A DNA stretch of 64,000 nucleotides from Pasteurella canis (GCF_900454865.1 NZ_UGTV01000015.1:558001-622000), one strand, 5' to 3'. Positions 47,530 to 58,096 are shown, counted from the stretch's first letter. Notes: generated by a model from the letters alone, not told the origin. A program made the numbers and translations.

Positions 47530-48993
47530 TTAATCCTGATAAATTGCGTTATAAATATGGCTTTCAAATTGTACTAATGGGGCACGTTTAGTTTTTTGCT
47601 CAAAATCCCCCGTAGAATAGCCATTAATAAATTGGACGAAAGCGATTTTTTTTCCCTGTTTATTAGTCATAAAACCAGCTAGATTATAAACACCTTTTAA
47701 TGCACCTGTTTTAGCACTGACGTTCTTAACTAATGGTTCGTTGATAAGTGATCCTCTCCCCATTAATGTGCCATCTACACCAGCAATGGGAAAAGTATCA
47801 AGTAAGTTTAATGTAGTTTCATTTTTAGCAATATATTCTAAAACTTGCAGTAATGTTTGCGCAGAGATCAAATTATGGCGTGATAAGCCAGAACCATCAG
47901 CAATAATAGCATTACCTAATTTAATACCTGCTTTACTCTGTAAAATGTGTCGCATCGCTTGACTTGCTAATGGGAAAGATGCAGGGCGTTTATAATAGTG
48001 ATAAGCAATGGTTCTAAATAGTGCATCTGCAATTTGATTATCTGATTTTTTCATCATTTTTTTGATTAAATCAGGTAGTGGTTTTGATAAATGTTGTGCA
48101 AGTAATTGTCCAGTTTGTTGTTGATAAGGTTGTTTTACTTTGCCATTAAATTCAATTCCTAAACGCGTTAAGTTTCGTTGGATAATTGCAGCCGCATAGG
48201 CATTTGGATCTTGAATCGCAAAGCTCAAACCAAAAGGCTTATTTTTTCGAGATAAGCATCCTTTTAGCTGGTAGCGATTATTGTCTAATACAACCGCATC
48301 CAATTGACAGTAACCAGCTTCTTTTGGGGCTGAAATATAGACTTGTCCAAAAACTTGCACAGGATATTGAGCGGGAATAATAATTTTTGCTTGTTCGCCT
48401 ACAGGATGATTTGCGTCTAGTTCAACATAAAAACAGTTATTATCAATATTGACTGCGGCTGGTGGTGCATTAAAACACATCGTTAAGTCATTCCAAATCC
48501 AGCCCAAACCACGATCGTGGCTAGTAAATACTGAAGTATCTAAAATTAAATCACCTTTGATTTTATTAATTTTTTGTTTTTTTAACTGGGCGAGTAACTG
48601 ATATAGTTGACCACTTGTGAGATCAGGATCACCAGTAAAACGAATAATTAAGTCACCTCTTAGCTCATGATTTTGTACTTTCCCATTTGTCAATAAGCTA
48701 GTCTCAAATTGAAACTGATCACCTAATGCTAATTTCGCAGTTAATGCGGTCAGTATTTTTTGTGTACTCGCTGGGAGCATAAAGGTTGTTGAATTATGAT
48801 CAATAATCATTTGATCGCTTTCTACATTTTTAGCAATGAAAGCAAAACTCGTCCCTTCTGGTAAATGTGTGGAGATTTCTGTCATATCGATCTTGGCAGA
48901 GAGAGGATAACTAAAAAATAGCACTAATGTGAAAAGAGCACTTTTTAGTGCGTTTAGAAAAAGTGCGGTTAAAAAAGAGGATACTTTGTACAT
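47530..48993 (-). CDS. dacB: D-alanyl-D-alanine carboxypeptidase/endopeptidase PBP4
   Basis: DacB cleaves peptide cross-links and terminal D-Ala of peptidoglycan in the periplasm. The penicillin-binding motifs are SxxK (PASTQKILTAL, Ser near residue 76), SxN (KKSDNQIADALF, near 315) and KTG (SAKTGALKGV, near 427). A signal peptide (FLTALFLNALKSALFTLVLFF... ending PLSA) starts the protein; an uptake signal encodes its TALF. The 487 residues match E. coli DacB (477). It is divergent from greA, a conserved neighbour, and coupled to the MOSC gene. Confidence 0.94.
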   Translation of the reverse strand: MYKVSSFLTALFLNALKSALFTLVLFFSYPLSAKIDMTEISTHLPEGTSFAFIAKNVESDQMIIDHNSTTFMLPASTQKILTALTAKLALGDQFQFETSLLTNGKVQNHELRGDLIIRFTGDPDLTSGQLYQLLAQLKKQKINKIKGDLILDTSVFTSHDRGLGWIWNDLTMCFNAPPAAVNIDNNCFYVELDANHPVGEQAKIIIPAQYPVQVFGQVYISAPKEAGYCQLDAVVLDNNRYQLKGCLSRKNKPFGLSFAIQDPNAYAAAIIQRNLTRLGIEFNGKVKQPYQQQTGQLLAQHLSKPLPDLIKKMMKKSDNQIADALFRTIAYHYYKRPASFPLASQAMRHILQSKAGIKLGNAIIADGSGLSRHNLISAQTLLQVLEYIAKNETTLNLLDTFPIAGVDGTLMGRGSLINEPLVKNVSAKTGALKGVYNLAGFMTNKQGKKIAFVQFINGYSTGDFEQKTKRAPLVQFESHIYNAIYQD

Positions 48994-49159
48994 AATTAGT
49001 CCGAATAGTTGCTATTTTTTCCTAGAAGAACAATAATAGTATTTGAATCTTCGAGAGTAAATCAATCCTTTCTCGTAATTAATTATTTTTAACCAATCCA
49101 CAGCATAGTGAATAACCATGTTGCGGTTTGTTTTTATCTTAAAGGAAGAAAAAAAGAAT

Positions 49160-49636
49160 ATGAAACAAATTCCAATGACGATACGTGGAGCAGAACAATT
49201 AAGGCAAGAACTTGACTTTTTAAAGAATACACGCCGTCCAGAAATTATTAAAGCGATCGCAGAAGCACGTGAACATGGCGATCTTAAAGAAAATGCAGAA
49301 TATCATGCTGCCCGAGAGCAACAAGGGTTTTGTGAAGGACGTATTCAAGAGATTGAAGGAAAGTTAGCTAATAGCCAAATTATTGATGTCACTAAAATCC
49401 CAAATAATGGCAAAGTAATTTTTGGATCGACGGTGGTTTTATTTAACATAGATACTGAAGAAGAAGTCAGTTATCAAATTGTAGGTGATGATGAAGCGAA
49501 TATTAAAGAAGGGTTAATTTCAGTTAATTCACCTATTGCTCGAGGTCTAGTAGGGAAAGAAATCGATGACATAGTTTCAATTCAAACACCAGGTGGTAAA
49601 GTGGAATTTGAGATTATTGAGGTTAACTATTTATAG
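49160..49636 (+). CDS. greA: Transcription elongation factor GreA
   Basis: GreA rescues backtracked RNA polymerase by stimulating transcript cleavage. The N-terminal coiled coil (about 1-75) has the acidic tip with [15 protein letters not shown] (41-55), and a C-terminal FKBP-like domain follows (80-158). The start is set at the ATG at 49160, after AAGGAAG, giving 158 residues and the usual start MKQIPMT; an upstream ATG adds 14 unconserved residues. It is divergent from dacB and has its own terminator. Confidence 0.96.
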   Translation: MKQIPMTIRGAEQLRQELDFLKNTRRPEIIKAIAEAREHGDLKENAEYHAAREQQGFCEGRIQEIEGKLANSQIIDVTKIPNNGKVIFGSTVVLFNIDTEEEVSYQIVGDDEANIKEGLISVNSPIARGLVGKEIDDIVSIQTPGGKVEFEIIEVNYL

Positions 49637-50046
49637 GTAGTGACAGCTCTTTTCTTTAAAGCCTGATTTCTGTATAGATATCAGGCTTTTTTTATGATTT
49701 TACCTAAAGACTGTGATTATATGAAAAAAACCATAACTTATTGATAAATAATATTTATTTCTACTATGTAAATAATGTTTTTTATGTAAATTTTATCTAA
49801 ATGGAATATTACTTAACTTTACATTTAATTTTTTCTTTATATTTCAATTGGTTAATATGCATTCTCTTTTTGATCACTATACACTCAATTTACTTACCTA
49901 AAAATAAATGCTCCAATATTGTCGATTTAGTGTCCTTATTGCTCAAGGACTATCAGTTACAGATTATAGATTTAGTGTTTATTTGTATTATCTCGCGTTT
50001 AAATCTATCTCTAATTTAATATTTTCTATCCAAAGGGGCTTTTTTT
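49637..50046. other. AT-rich leader region of the adhesin gene
   Basis: After the greA terminator about 350 bases of extremely A/T-rich DNA precede the adhesin. One open frame (49801-50019) is of low-complexity composition and has no ribosome site. The region should contain the adhesin promoter. An AAAGGGG ribosome site is followed by C and seven T right before the ATG. Confidence 0.5.
49657..49694 (+). terminator. Terminator of greA
   Basis: AAAGCCTGAT and ATCAGGCTTT pair over 10 bp with a T-run, about 20 bases after the stop. Confidence 0.85.
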
Positions 50047-53000
50047 ATGAATAAAGTTTATCGAGTTATATGGAGTCATGTAACTAATACTTTTATTGCT
50101 GTATCGGAGTTAACAACTTCAAAAGGTAAGGTGAAATCGTATAGCGTTTTACCTTCTCATCAACAAGCACAAGTTAGTACAAGTATTCCAACCTCGTTTA
50201 AACTAAGTGCCATAGCTGTACTCTCAATTTTAACTTTCTCACCAGCATCTGTGATGGCACAGGATGTGAATGCAAATAACTTAACTGTTAATAATACAGC
50301 TACTTTTAATGGGACAGCTAATTTTAATAATGTTGTTATTACTGCAGGGAACGTCACAGCAACAACTTTAACCGTTGGTGGTAAAAATGTTGCGACGACA
50401 GCGGATTTAGCAAATAAAGCAGATCAAAGCAAAGTAGATGAGTTAACAACAAAAGTTAATGATAAGGCAGATAAAAGTAAAGTAGATGAATTAACAACAA
50501 AAGTTAATGATAAGGCGGATAAAAGTACAGTAAATGCTTTAACTACAACAGTTAATACTAAAGCGAGTCAAACAGAAGTAAATCAACTTAAAGTAGATAA
50601 AGTAGATAAAACAACTTTCGATCAATTAAGTAAATTAGTGACTTCAATCGGTGTTACTGATGGTACAGAATATACGGGCATTAAATATTTCCGTACTAAG
50701 TCAACACTTGAGGATGCCTCAGCGACAGGTACTAATGCGATTGCAGTAGGACCTAAAGCCGTTTCTTCAAAAGATGATGCCTTAGCTGTTGGGCATTTCG
50801 CAATCGCAAATGCTGAGAAGTCAGTTGCTGTGGGTAATAGTACTTATGCTGTAAAAACTGCAAATAAAGGGGTGGCAATTGGTAATGATGCCCGAGTAGG
50901 TTCTAAACAAGATAGCGATGTGGTTTATGATGGCTCATCCTCTTATGTGATTGGTGCTGGAGACGGTGAAAGTTCAGTTGCTATTGGCGATAAAGCTATC
51001 AGTAGAGGTAAAGCAAGTATTGCGATTGGTAAAGATGCGATTACATCAAATAAAGATCTTAAAAAACAAATTGCTAGTAATAATATTGCAATCGGTACGA
51101 GTGCTCAAGCAATAGCGAGTGATAACTCAATTGCATTAGGTAATAAAGCAAGAACAAATAAAGATTCTGATTCATCAATTGCAATTGGTGATGGTGCTGA
51201 AACTGAAGCAGCACATTCTTTAGCAATGGGTACTACCTCTAAAGCTCTTGCTGAGGCAGCACTTGCTTTAGGCAAAATCGCTGAAGCTAAAGGCACCAAC
51301 TCTATTGCAATGGGGAATACTTCAAAAGCAACGGGTGATAATTCAGTTTCAATTGGTAGTAACAGCCAAACATTACAAGGTAATACAGTTGCAATAGGCT
51401 CCTCTGCAATGGCTCTTCCTGATAGGACAATTTCGATTGGTCTAAATGCGGGTAAAGGGCAAGAAGCAGATACAACAGGGACTAAACATTCTCAAATTAA
51501 TATTGGGGAGAATTCAGGTGAAGGTGTTATTGGTCAATTAAATATTGGTATTGGTGCTCACTCAGGTAAAAATGTAGTGGGTAAACATAATATTGCATTG
51601 GGTAGTTATGCTGGTACGAATTTAAAAAACTCTGAAGAAACTTCAGGAGCTAACGTTTCTATTGGTCATGAAGCAAATAAATATGATGTATTAACCGCTG
51701 TACAAAAGTCAACTGTAGTTGGTGCACAAACTAAAGCAGCATCTCGTTCTACGGCATTAGGTGCTGAAGCAACAGCTTTAGGGTTAGATGCAGTTGCAAT
51801 AGGTATTACTTCAAAAGCAGAGGGGAATAAATCTGTTGCGATTGGTGCAAATTCTACAGCAGATTCAAATAATGTGGCATTAGGAGCGACTTCTCGTGCT
51901 GTAGCAAAAGAGGGAGAGGGATATTTAACTGGTAAACGTTCTTCATTAGTTGTTTCTGTGGGACACCAAGATGGTAATGCAGTAGATCAGCATATTTTAC
52001 GTCGTCTTGTGAATGTGGCTGATGGTGTGGATGAGCAAGATGCGGCGACAGTTGCACAACTTAAAAAGGTCACTGCAAAAGTAACAAGTGATTTACAAGC
52101 GCAGTTTAATGCCTTATCACATTCTCCGACAGTGTCTGAGATTAAATATGATACCGTACCTCCGTCTCCAACAACTGGCGCAGAAAATAAAATTACATTA
52201 AAAACAAAAACACGTATTTCTAATGTTGCACCAGCAGAACTTGATACCGATGCAGTGAATTTAGGGCAAGTTAACCAAATTGTGAATAAGAATAAAGCGC
52301 ATTATTTTAGTGTGAATGATGCTGGAGTGGATCCTGTTCCAGGTAACCGTGACAATGATGGAGCAACTGCAAAATTAGCAATGGCTATTGGGCAAAATGC
52401 AGCAGCAAAAGCAGAACGCAGTGTAGCGATTGGTAATTATACGACAGTAAATGGTGAAGGTTCTATTGGTTTAGGAACTTACTATAAAGGCAGCCCTGAA
52501 TTAGATGATGGTGTAACAAGAGAAAGTGAAACTACAGTTACAAAACCATCAAAAAATGTGAAATATGGTATTGCAATTGGTGCAGGAACAACTACTGATG
52601 GTAATAACTCTATTGCTATTGGTAGCTTAGCTGCAACGTCAGATAAAGATCCAAATGCTAATGTAGATAGAGCGATTGCGATTGGCTATAACGCAGTATC
52701 TTCAGCAGAAAAAGCGAATGCTATTGGTGATCGTGCGGTTGCTAACTCATTAAAAGGTAATGCGTTTGGTAGTCAAGCATTATCAGCGGCAGAATCTTCT
52801 ACTGCTATTGGTACTGAGTCAAAAGCCGAAGGTATTAATGCTTATGCGCTAGGCACTAAATCACATGCTAAGGGATTAAATTCTATTGCATTTGGTACTA
52901 ATCAAGTAGTGAGTGGACAAAACTCAGGTAGTATTGGTTATGCGGGCAATATTGGAGATAAAACAGCAACTGTAATTAATGGTGAGGGAACGTATTCTTT

Positions 53001-56000
53001 AGGTAATACGAACAGCACTTTAACCGCAAACGAGAGTGGTATTTTCGGGAATAGTAATGAAATTAAAGCTAAAGAAAATGCGCGTGTTGTTGGTAACAAA
53101 AACTTTATTGGTGCAATTGAAGAAAAAGCTCATGTTCCAGGAACGCCTCCTGCGGCACCAGCAAATGATCTAAAAGATATTTATGTTACTGGTTATGATA
53201 ATAAGATCAGTAGTGATAAAAAATTGGCTAAAGATTTAAGTGGGCTATTTGTTTATGGTCATGGGAACGCTATTGCTCAGTTACCAGATCCAGACTCAAC
53301 AGAGGAGTTTACATTAACTAATTCTTCTGTAATTGGGGCAAATAATACTTTGAATACAAAAGGGGAAAATTATTTTGTCTTAGGTAATAATGTCACCGCA
53401 ACATTAGAGAATTCTGTGTATTTAGGCGCCGCTTCTGCTTATACAACGGGTAACTCTACTTCGGGTATGAATATTTATGCAGATATGGCAAATGGACTCA
53501 ATAAATCTGGTTACACTTTTGCAGGTTCAAAACCAGTAGGCGTAGTAACAGTTGGTGATGTTGGTAAGGAGCGCCGTGTACAAAACGTTGCAGCAGGCTT
53601 AGTGACTGAAACAAGTACTGATGCGATTAATGGTAGTCAGTTATTTGCTTTAACTCGCCCATTGCGTTTTGCTGGTGATAACTCTACTTTAACAAATCAA
53701 GATGGCAAGCCAAACGGTGATACTAATGTTGTTTCTCGTAGTTCAAACCAAGCAATTGATATTACAGGTGGTGAAACAGATACTAATAAATTAACTGCTA
53801 AGACTGATAAAAATATTGGTGTTATCGTTACTGATGATAACTCAATGGAAATCAGATTAGCTAAAATACTTTCTAACTTAACAGAAGCAACTTTTGGTAG
53901 TGGAAATGACAAAACTACGATTAATAAAGATGGTGTGACCATTGTTAATAATGGTAAACCAAATGTCAGTTTAACTGATACTGGTTTAGATAATGGTGGC
54001 AACAAAATTGTTAATGTTGCTGAAGGTACAGCAAATACTGATGCAGTTAACGTCAGTCAATTAAATAAACTTAAAGCAGAGGGCTTTGGCTTAACTGGTG
54101 AAGATGGTCAAACGGTTAAACAAGCTTTAGGCACAGCAATTAAAGTCACTGGCGATAACAATGTTAACACTAAGATTCTAAAAGAGGGTAATAATGCAAC
54201 TGGTTTAGAAGTTAGTTTAGCTAATAATATTAAATTAGGACAGGGTACAGAAACTGCTACTGGTGAAGCGGGTAAATTGACGTTAACTGATAATAAAGGT
54301 AAAGATCGTGCTGTGCTTGATGGTACAGATGGCTCTCTTACTTTAACTGGTAATGCATTACCAGCAGGTACAGCTCCAGCAGAAGTACCAAGTGCGAAGA
54401 TTAAAGTGACTAAGGGTAAAGCGAATTTAGCAGATACACCAGATGCAGATCCTAGCTCTGCACCTAACAATAAAACCCGTATTACCTATGAAATTCCAGC
54501 TGCGACTGGTGGTACAACAACAGTTGAAGAGTTAGCTACACTTAATGATGGTTTAAAATTTGGTGCGAATGCAGGTGATGTACATGATGCTAAACTGAAT
54601 ACACGTGTTGATGTAAAAGGTAAAGCTACAAACACAACTTGGGATAACTTTGATGCAGGTCATAATATTATGACTCAGATTCAAGGTAATACTATTACTG
54701 TCGCATTAGCGAAAGCATTGTCAGGGTTGACTAGTGCAACATTTGGCGATTCTACTACGAATCCAAAAGATATTGCAGTGCTCAATAAAGATGGCTTAAC
54801 TATTACTCAGGGTGATAACACAGTCAGTTTAACTGATAATGGTTTAGATAATGGTAATAACCAAATTAAGAATGTTGCCAGTGGATTGACGAAAGATGAT
54901 GGTAGTGCAACAACATCTTTAGCTGATGCTGTTCAAACCAATGGTGTGAATGTTGGAGACTTAAAAACAGCAATTGATAATATCACTGCTGGTAATGATG
55001 GAAATGGTAATAACAATCCATTAGGCGGCTTTGGCTTAAAAGATAAACAAGGTAATACTTTTAAACAAAACTTAGGAGATACTGCAGCAGTTATCGGTGA
55101 TGCAAATGTAAATACAAAAGTTGTTGATTTTACTGATCCTAAGACGAATACGAAATCTAAAGCCCTTGAGGTGAGCTTAGCTAACCAATTATCTTTAGGT
55201 AAAGGTCCAGATGCTAATGTGCCTAATGCAAAAGGTGAAGCGGGTAAAGTGACCTTAAAAGATGATAAAGGAGCAGATCGTGTTGTAGTTGATGGTGGTG
55301 AAGGGGCTATCTCATTAACGGGGCAGCCAAATCAAGCTGGTGGAGCAGCACCAACGGCGAAAATTAAAGTAGCTGAAGGAAATCCTGATTTAGCAAATAC
55401 AGCAGATGATCCAAATAACCCTAATGGTAATAAAAAGACTCGTATTACTTATGAGATTCCAAATTCAACACAAGGTGGACAACCAACAGTTGAAGAGTTA
55501 GCTACACTAAACGATGGCTTAAAATTTGGTGCGAATGCTGGTGATGTTCATAACGCCAAATTGAATAGCCGTGTGAATGTAAAAGGCGCAGATAGCAATA
55601 CAGACTGGGCTAATTTTGATGCGGGTCAGAATATTATGACTCAGATTCGGGGTAATACGATTACTGTTGCTTTAGCTAAAGCTTTAGCAGGGTTAGACAG
55701 TGCAACATTTGGCAATCCTGCTGATGGAAGTAAAGATGGCGCAGTCATTAATAAAGATGGCTTAACTATTACCCAAGGTGACAAAACTGTTAAATTAACT
55801 GAAAATGGGTTAGATAACGGTGGTAACCAAATTGTGAATGTTGCTACAGGTTTGAAAGATCGTAATGGTAATGATGTTAAATTAAAAGATGCTACAGGTG
55901 ATGTTTTAACTAATGGTGTGAATGTTGGCGATCTGAAAAATGCCATTACTGATATTACTTCTGCTGGAAATGGTGGGTTTGGCTTGAAAGATAAAGCGGG

Positions 56001-58005
56001 TAATGAATTCAAGCAAGATTTAGGTACAGCTGCACAGATTACGGGGGATAGTAATATCAATACGAAAGTTGTTGATGTAACAAATCCAGATGGTAGTCAA
56101 TCTAAAGCCCTAGAAGTCAGCTTAGCGGATAATATTACGTTAGGTAAACCAACGGAAGGTGGTGTAGAAGGCGTTGATGGTTCTGTTAAAGTCACTGGTA
56201 AAGATGGTGCAAGTGTAGTCTTAAATGGTAAAGACGGTACGATTGGTTTGACTGGTCCACGTGGTGCTGATGGTAAATCAGTTTCAACGGATATTGGTGT
56301 AAAAGCAGGTGCTGCTGGTGTTGATGGTACAGATGGTGCTAACGGTACAAGTAAAACACGTATTGTTTACACGTTGAAAGACAAAGATGGTAATCCTATT
56401 AAGGATGCAAGTGGTAAACCGATCACTGAGGAAGTTGCTACCTTAAACGATGGTATGAAATTTGAGGGCAATGATGGTACTGTTGTGACTCGTAAATTGA
56501 ATGAAACATTAGGTATCAAAGGTGGTGTTGATGCAGCTACTGTCAAGGACAATACTAAAGTATCAAGTGGCAATGTCGGTGTGCGTGCTGTTACGGATCA
56601 AAATGGTAATCCAACAGGTAGCTTAGAGGTGGTAATGAAAGAACGTCCAGAGTTTTCAGGTATTGTCTTGAATGGTAAGGATGGTCAAGATGCCTCAATT
56701 AAGTTTACTGATAAGGACGGCAATGAGTCATTATCTATGACTACAACCAAAGATAAAGACGGTAATCCAACTTTGAATCTTACTAATCCAAACGCGGATA
56801 AATTCGTTAAGATTACTGGTGTAGCAGATGGTGATATTTCGCCAACGAGCAAAGATGCAGTGAATGGTAGCCAGCTTCATGCTGTGAAAGAAACCGCAGA
56901 GCTTGCTGCTTCGGGCTGGAATATTTCGGTTAATGACAATGCGAATAACAATGTATCTAACGTGAAACCAAAACACACTGTTGATTTGAACAATACTGAT
57001 GGCAATATTGTGATCAGCAAAACAGTTGACAATGATAAGCATAATGTGACATTTGGTCTTGCAGATAGCATTAATGTGAAAGACTCTGTTGTTGTCGGTC
57101 CAAAAGGGGCAGATGGTAAACCTGGTGAAGGTGCTGTCGTCATCAATGCGAAAGATGGTGCGAATGGTAAAGATGGTATCAGTATCGTCGGTAAAGATGG
57201 TAAAGATGCGGTATCTATCAGTGGTAAAGATGGTGTGGGTACTATCGGCTTAACAGGTCCTGCTGGTGCAGATGGTAAAAATGCGAATGCGATCATTGGC
57301 GTGAAAGATAGCGTGAAAGGCTTAGATGGCAATGATGGTAAAGATGGCAATAGTAAAACACGCATTGTCTATAAAAAACCAGATGGCACAGAAGAGCAAG
57401 TGGCGACCATGAACGATGGTTTAGTGTTTGGTGCGGATAAAGGTACTGAGCACAAAGCGAAACTTGGTACAACAGTGAAAGTGAAAGGTGACGATAAAAA
57501 TATCGAAACTGAAGTAGCAGGTGATACAATTCGTGTCAAACTGAAAGACAATATTGATGTGAAAGGTGTAACAGTTAGAGAGAAATTTACTGTAGAGAAA
57601 GGTGCAGCAATCAACATGGGTAACAACGTGATTAACGGTGTGGCTGATGGTGAAGTGAGTGCAACTAGCAAGCAAGCAGTGAATGGTAGCCAGTTACATA
57701 AAGTTCAACAACAGGTGAACAATAATACAACCGCAATCAATAAATTGGGTGATCACATCAATAAAGTTGATAAAGATCTACGTGCAGGTGTTGCAGGTGC
57801 AACAGCAGTTGCCTTCTTACAACGTCCAAATGAAGCAGGTAAGAGCCTTGTTTCATTAGGTGTGGGACATTATAAGAGTGAGTCAGCAGTTGCAGTCGGT
57901 TATGCAAGAAACTCTGACAACAACAAGATCTCGATTAAGCTGGGTGGTGGTGTAAATAGCCGTGGTGATGTTAACCTAGGTGGTAGTATCGGTTATCAAT
58001 GGTAA
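50047..58005 (+). CDS. Giant trimeric autotransporter adhesin with collagen-like segments
   Basis: This is a 2652-residue surface protein of the YadA/Hia class. It begins with an extended signal peptide (ESPR MNKVYRVIWSHVTNTFIAVSE, hydrophobic core 51-65, cleavage after A71). Next come four 16-residue coiled-coil repeats (124-187), YadA-type head repeats with SVAIG/SIAIG motifs (about 230-640 and 770-1130), eight neck motifs of the type NVADG...DAVNxSQL, two and a part copies of a 315-residue module from residue 1346, and stretches of G-x-y collagen-like repeats near 2060-2080 and 2350-2430. A membrane anchor of about 90 residues ends IGYQW. It should mediate host attachment as a trimer. The ligand is unknown. 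No uptake signal lies in it. Confidence 0.95.
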   Translation: MNKVYRVIWSHVTNTFIAVSELTTSKGKVKSYSVLPSHQQAQVSTSIPTSFKLSAIAVLSILTFSPASVMAQDVNANNLTVNNTATFNGTANFNNVVITAGNVTATTLTVGGKNVATTADLANKADQSKVDELTTKVNDKADKSKVDELTTKVNDKADKSTVNALTTTVNTKASQTEVNQLKVDKVDKTTFDQLSKLVTSIGVTDGTEYTGIKYFRTKSTLEDASATGTNAIAVGPKAVSSKDDALAVGHFAIANAEKSVAVGNSTYAVKTANKGVAIGNDARVGSKQDSDVVYDGSSSYVIGAGDGESSVAIGDKAISRGKASIAIGKDAITSNKDLKKQIASNNIAIGTSAQAIASDNSIALGNKARTNKDSDSSIAIGDGAETEAAHSLAMGTTSKALAEAALALGKIAEAKGTNSIAMGNTSKATGDNSVSIGSNSQTLQGNTVAIGSSAMALPDRTISIGLNAGKGQEADTTGTKHSQINIGENSGEGVIGQLNIGIGAHSGKNVVGKHNIALGSYAGTNLKNSEETSGANVSIGHEANKYDVLTAVQKSTVVGAQTKAASRSTALGAEATALGLDAVAIGITSKAEGNKSVAIGANSTADSNNVALGATSRAVAKEGEGYLTGKRSSLVVSVGHQDGNAVDQHILRRLVNVADGVDEQDAATVAQLKKVTAKVTSDLQAQFNALSHSPTVSEIKYDTVPPSPTTGAENKITLKTKTRISNVAPAELDTDAVNLGQVNQIVNKNKAHYFSVNDAGVDPVPGNRDNDGATAKLAMAIGQNAAAKAERSVAIGNYTTVNGEGSIGLGTYYKGSPELDDGVTRESETTVTKPSKNVKYGIAIGAGTTTDGNNSIAIGSLAATSDKDPNANVDRAIAIGYNAVSSAEKANAIGDRAVANSLKGNAFGSQALSAAESSTAIGTESKAEGINAYALGTKSHAKGLNSIAFGTNQVVSGQNSGSIGYAGNIGDKTATVINGEGTYSLGNTNSTLTANESGIFGNSNEIKAKENARVVGNKNFIGAIEEKAHVPGTPPAAPANDLKDIYVTGYDNKISSDKKLAKDLSGLFVYGHGNAIAQLPDPDSTEEFTLTNSSVIGANNTLNTKGENYFVLGNNVTATLENSVYLGAASAYTTGNSTSGMNIYADMANGLNKSGYTFAGSKPVGVVTVGDVGKERRVQNVAAGLVTETSTDAINGSQLFALTRPLRFAGDNSTLTNQDGKPNGDTNVVSRSSNQAIDITGGETDTNKLTAKTDKNIGVIVTDDNSMEIRLAKILSNLTEATFGSGNDKTTINKDGVTIVNNGKPNVSLTDTGLDNGGNKIVNVAEGTANTDAVNVSQLNKLKAEGFGLTGEDGQTVKQALGTAIKVTGDNNVNTKILKEGNNATGLEVSLANNIKLGQGTETATGEAGKLTLTDNKGKDRAVLDGTDGSLTLTGNALPAGTAPAEVPSAKIKVTKGKANLADTPDADPSSAPNNKTRITYEIPAATGGTTTVEELATLNDGLKFGANAGDVHDAKLNTRVDVKGKATNTTWDNFDAGHNIMTQIQGNTITVALAKALSGLTSATFGDSTTNPKDIAVLNKDGLTITQGDNTVSLTDNGLDNGNNQIKNVASGLTKDDGSATTSLADAVQTNGVNVGDLKTAIDNITAGNDGNGNNNPLGGFGLKDKQGNTFKQNLGDTAAVIGDANVNTKVVDFTDPKTNTKSKALEVSLANQLSLGKGPDANVPNAKGEAGKVTLKDDKGADRVVVDGGEGAISLTGQPNQAGGAAPTAKIKVAEGNPDLANTADDPNNPNGNKKTRITYEIPNSTQGGQPTVEELATLNDGLKFGANAGDVHNAKLNSRVNVKGADSNTDWANFDAGQNIMTQIRGNTITVALAKALAGLDSATFGNPADGSKDGAVINKDGLTITQGDKTVKLTENGLDNGGNQIVNVATGLKDRNGNDVKLKDATGDVLTNGVNVGDLKNAITDITSAGNGGFGLKDKAGNEFKQDLGTAAQITGDSNINTKVVDVTNPDGSQSKALEVSLADNITLGKPTEGGVEGVDGSVKVTGKDGASVVLNGKDGTIGLTGPRGADGKSVSTDIGVKAGAAGVDGTDGANGTSKTRIVYTLKDKDGNPIKDASGKPITEEVATLNDGMKFEGNDGTVVTRKLNETLGIKGGVDAATVKDNTKVSSGNVGVRAVTDQNGNPTGSLEVVMKERPEFSGIVLNGKDGQDASIKFTDKDGNESLSMTTTKDKDGNPTLNLTNPNADKFVKITGVADGDISPTSKDAVNGSQLHAVKETAELAASGWNISVNDNANNNVSNVKPKHTVDLNNTDGNIVISKTVDNDKHNVTFGLADSINVKDSVVVGPKGADGKPGEGAVVINAKDGANGKDGISIVGKDGKDAVSISGKDGVGTIGLTGPAGADGKNANAIIGVKDSVKGLDGNDGKDGNSKTRIVYKKPDGTEEQVATMNDGLVFGADKGTEHKAKLGTTVKVKGDDKNIETEVAGDTIRVKLKDNIDVKGVTVREKFTVEKGAAINMGNNVINGVADGEVSATSKQAVNGSQLHKVQQQVNNNTTAINKLGDHINKVDKDLRAGVAGATAVAFLQRPNEAGKSLVSLGVGHYKSESAVAVGYARNSDNNKISIKLGGGVNSRGDVNLGGSIGYQW
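50416..50607 (+). repeat. Four 48-bp tandem repeats in the adhesin (coiled-coil stalk)
   Basis: The repeats start at 50416, 50464, 50512 and 50560, each coding for 16 residues of the pattern KADKSKVDELTTKVND. The first two are nearly identical; the last two have diverged. Confidence 0.85.
54082..56460 (+). repeat. 945-bp repeat modules in the adhesin
   Basis: The GFGL motif marks module starts at 54082, 55027 and 55975, spacing 945 and 948 bp. Modules one and two are similar throughout (KTRITYEIP, EELATLNDGLKFGANAGDVH, TFGxS, LDNGxNQI). The third begins alike and then changes into collagen-like sequence, regaining the TLNDGMKF motif at about 56440. Confidence 0.8.
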
Positions 58006-58027
58006 TTTTCTACTAAAATAATAAAAC

Positions 58028-58060
58028 AAAAGGGTATTGAATGTGCAATACCCTTTTTTA
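58028..58060 (+). terminator. Adhesin terminator
   Basis: AAAGGGTATTG (58029-58039) and CAATACCCTTT (58046-58056) pair perfectly over 11 bp, followed by more T. Confidence 0.9.
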
Positions 58061-58070
58061 TATGAAAAAT

Positions 58071-58096
58071 AAAACGGCATTTATTGCCGTTTTTCT
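58071..58096. terminator. Terminator downstream of yhbY
   Basis: AAAACGGCA and TGCCGTTTT form a 9-bp stem with a 5-base loop, 33 bases after the yhbY stop on the minus strand; usable in both directions. Confidence 0.8.

Noticed and set aside
49801-50019. 72-codon frame before the adhesin
   Set aside because: Low-complexity Leu/Ile-rich product, no ribosome site, in extremely A/T-rich DNA; most likely chance.
50416-50607. Regular repeats considered as a CRISPR array
   Set aside because: The units are directly adjacent, in frame and without spacers; they code for coiled coil.
56877-57365. 162-codon minus-strand frame inside the adhesin
   Set aside because: It mirrors the repetitive adhesin coding strand and gives a Ser/Pro/Leu-rich product; a shadow frame.
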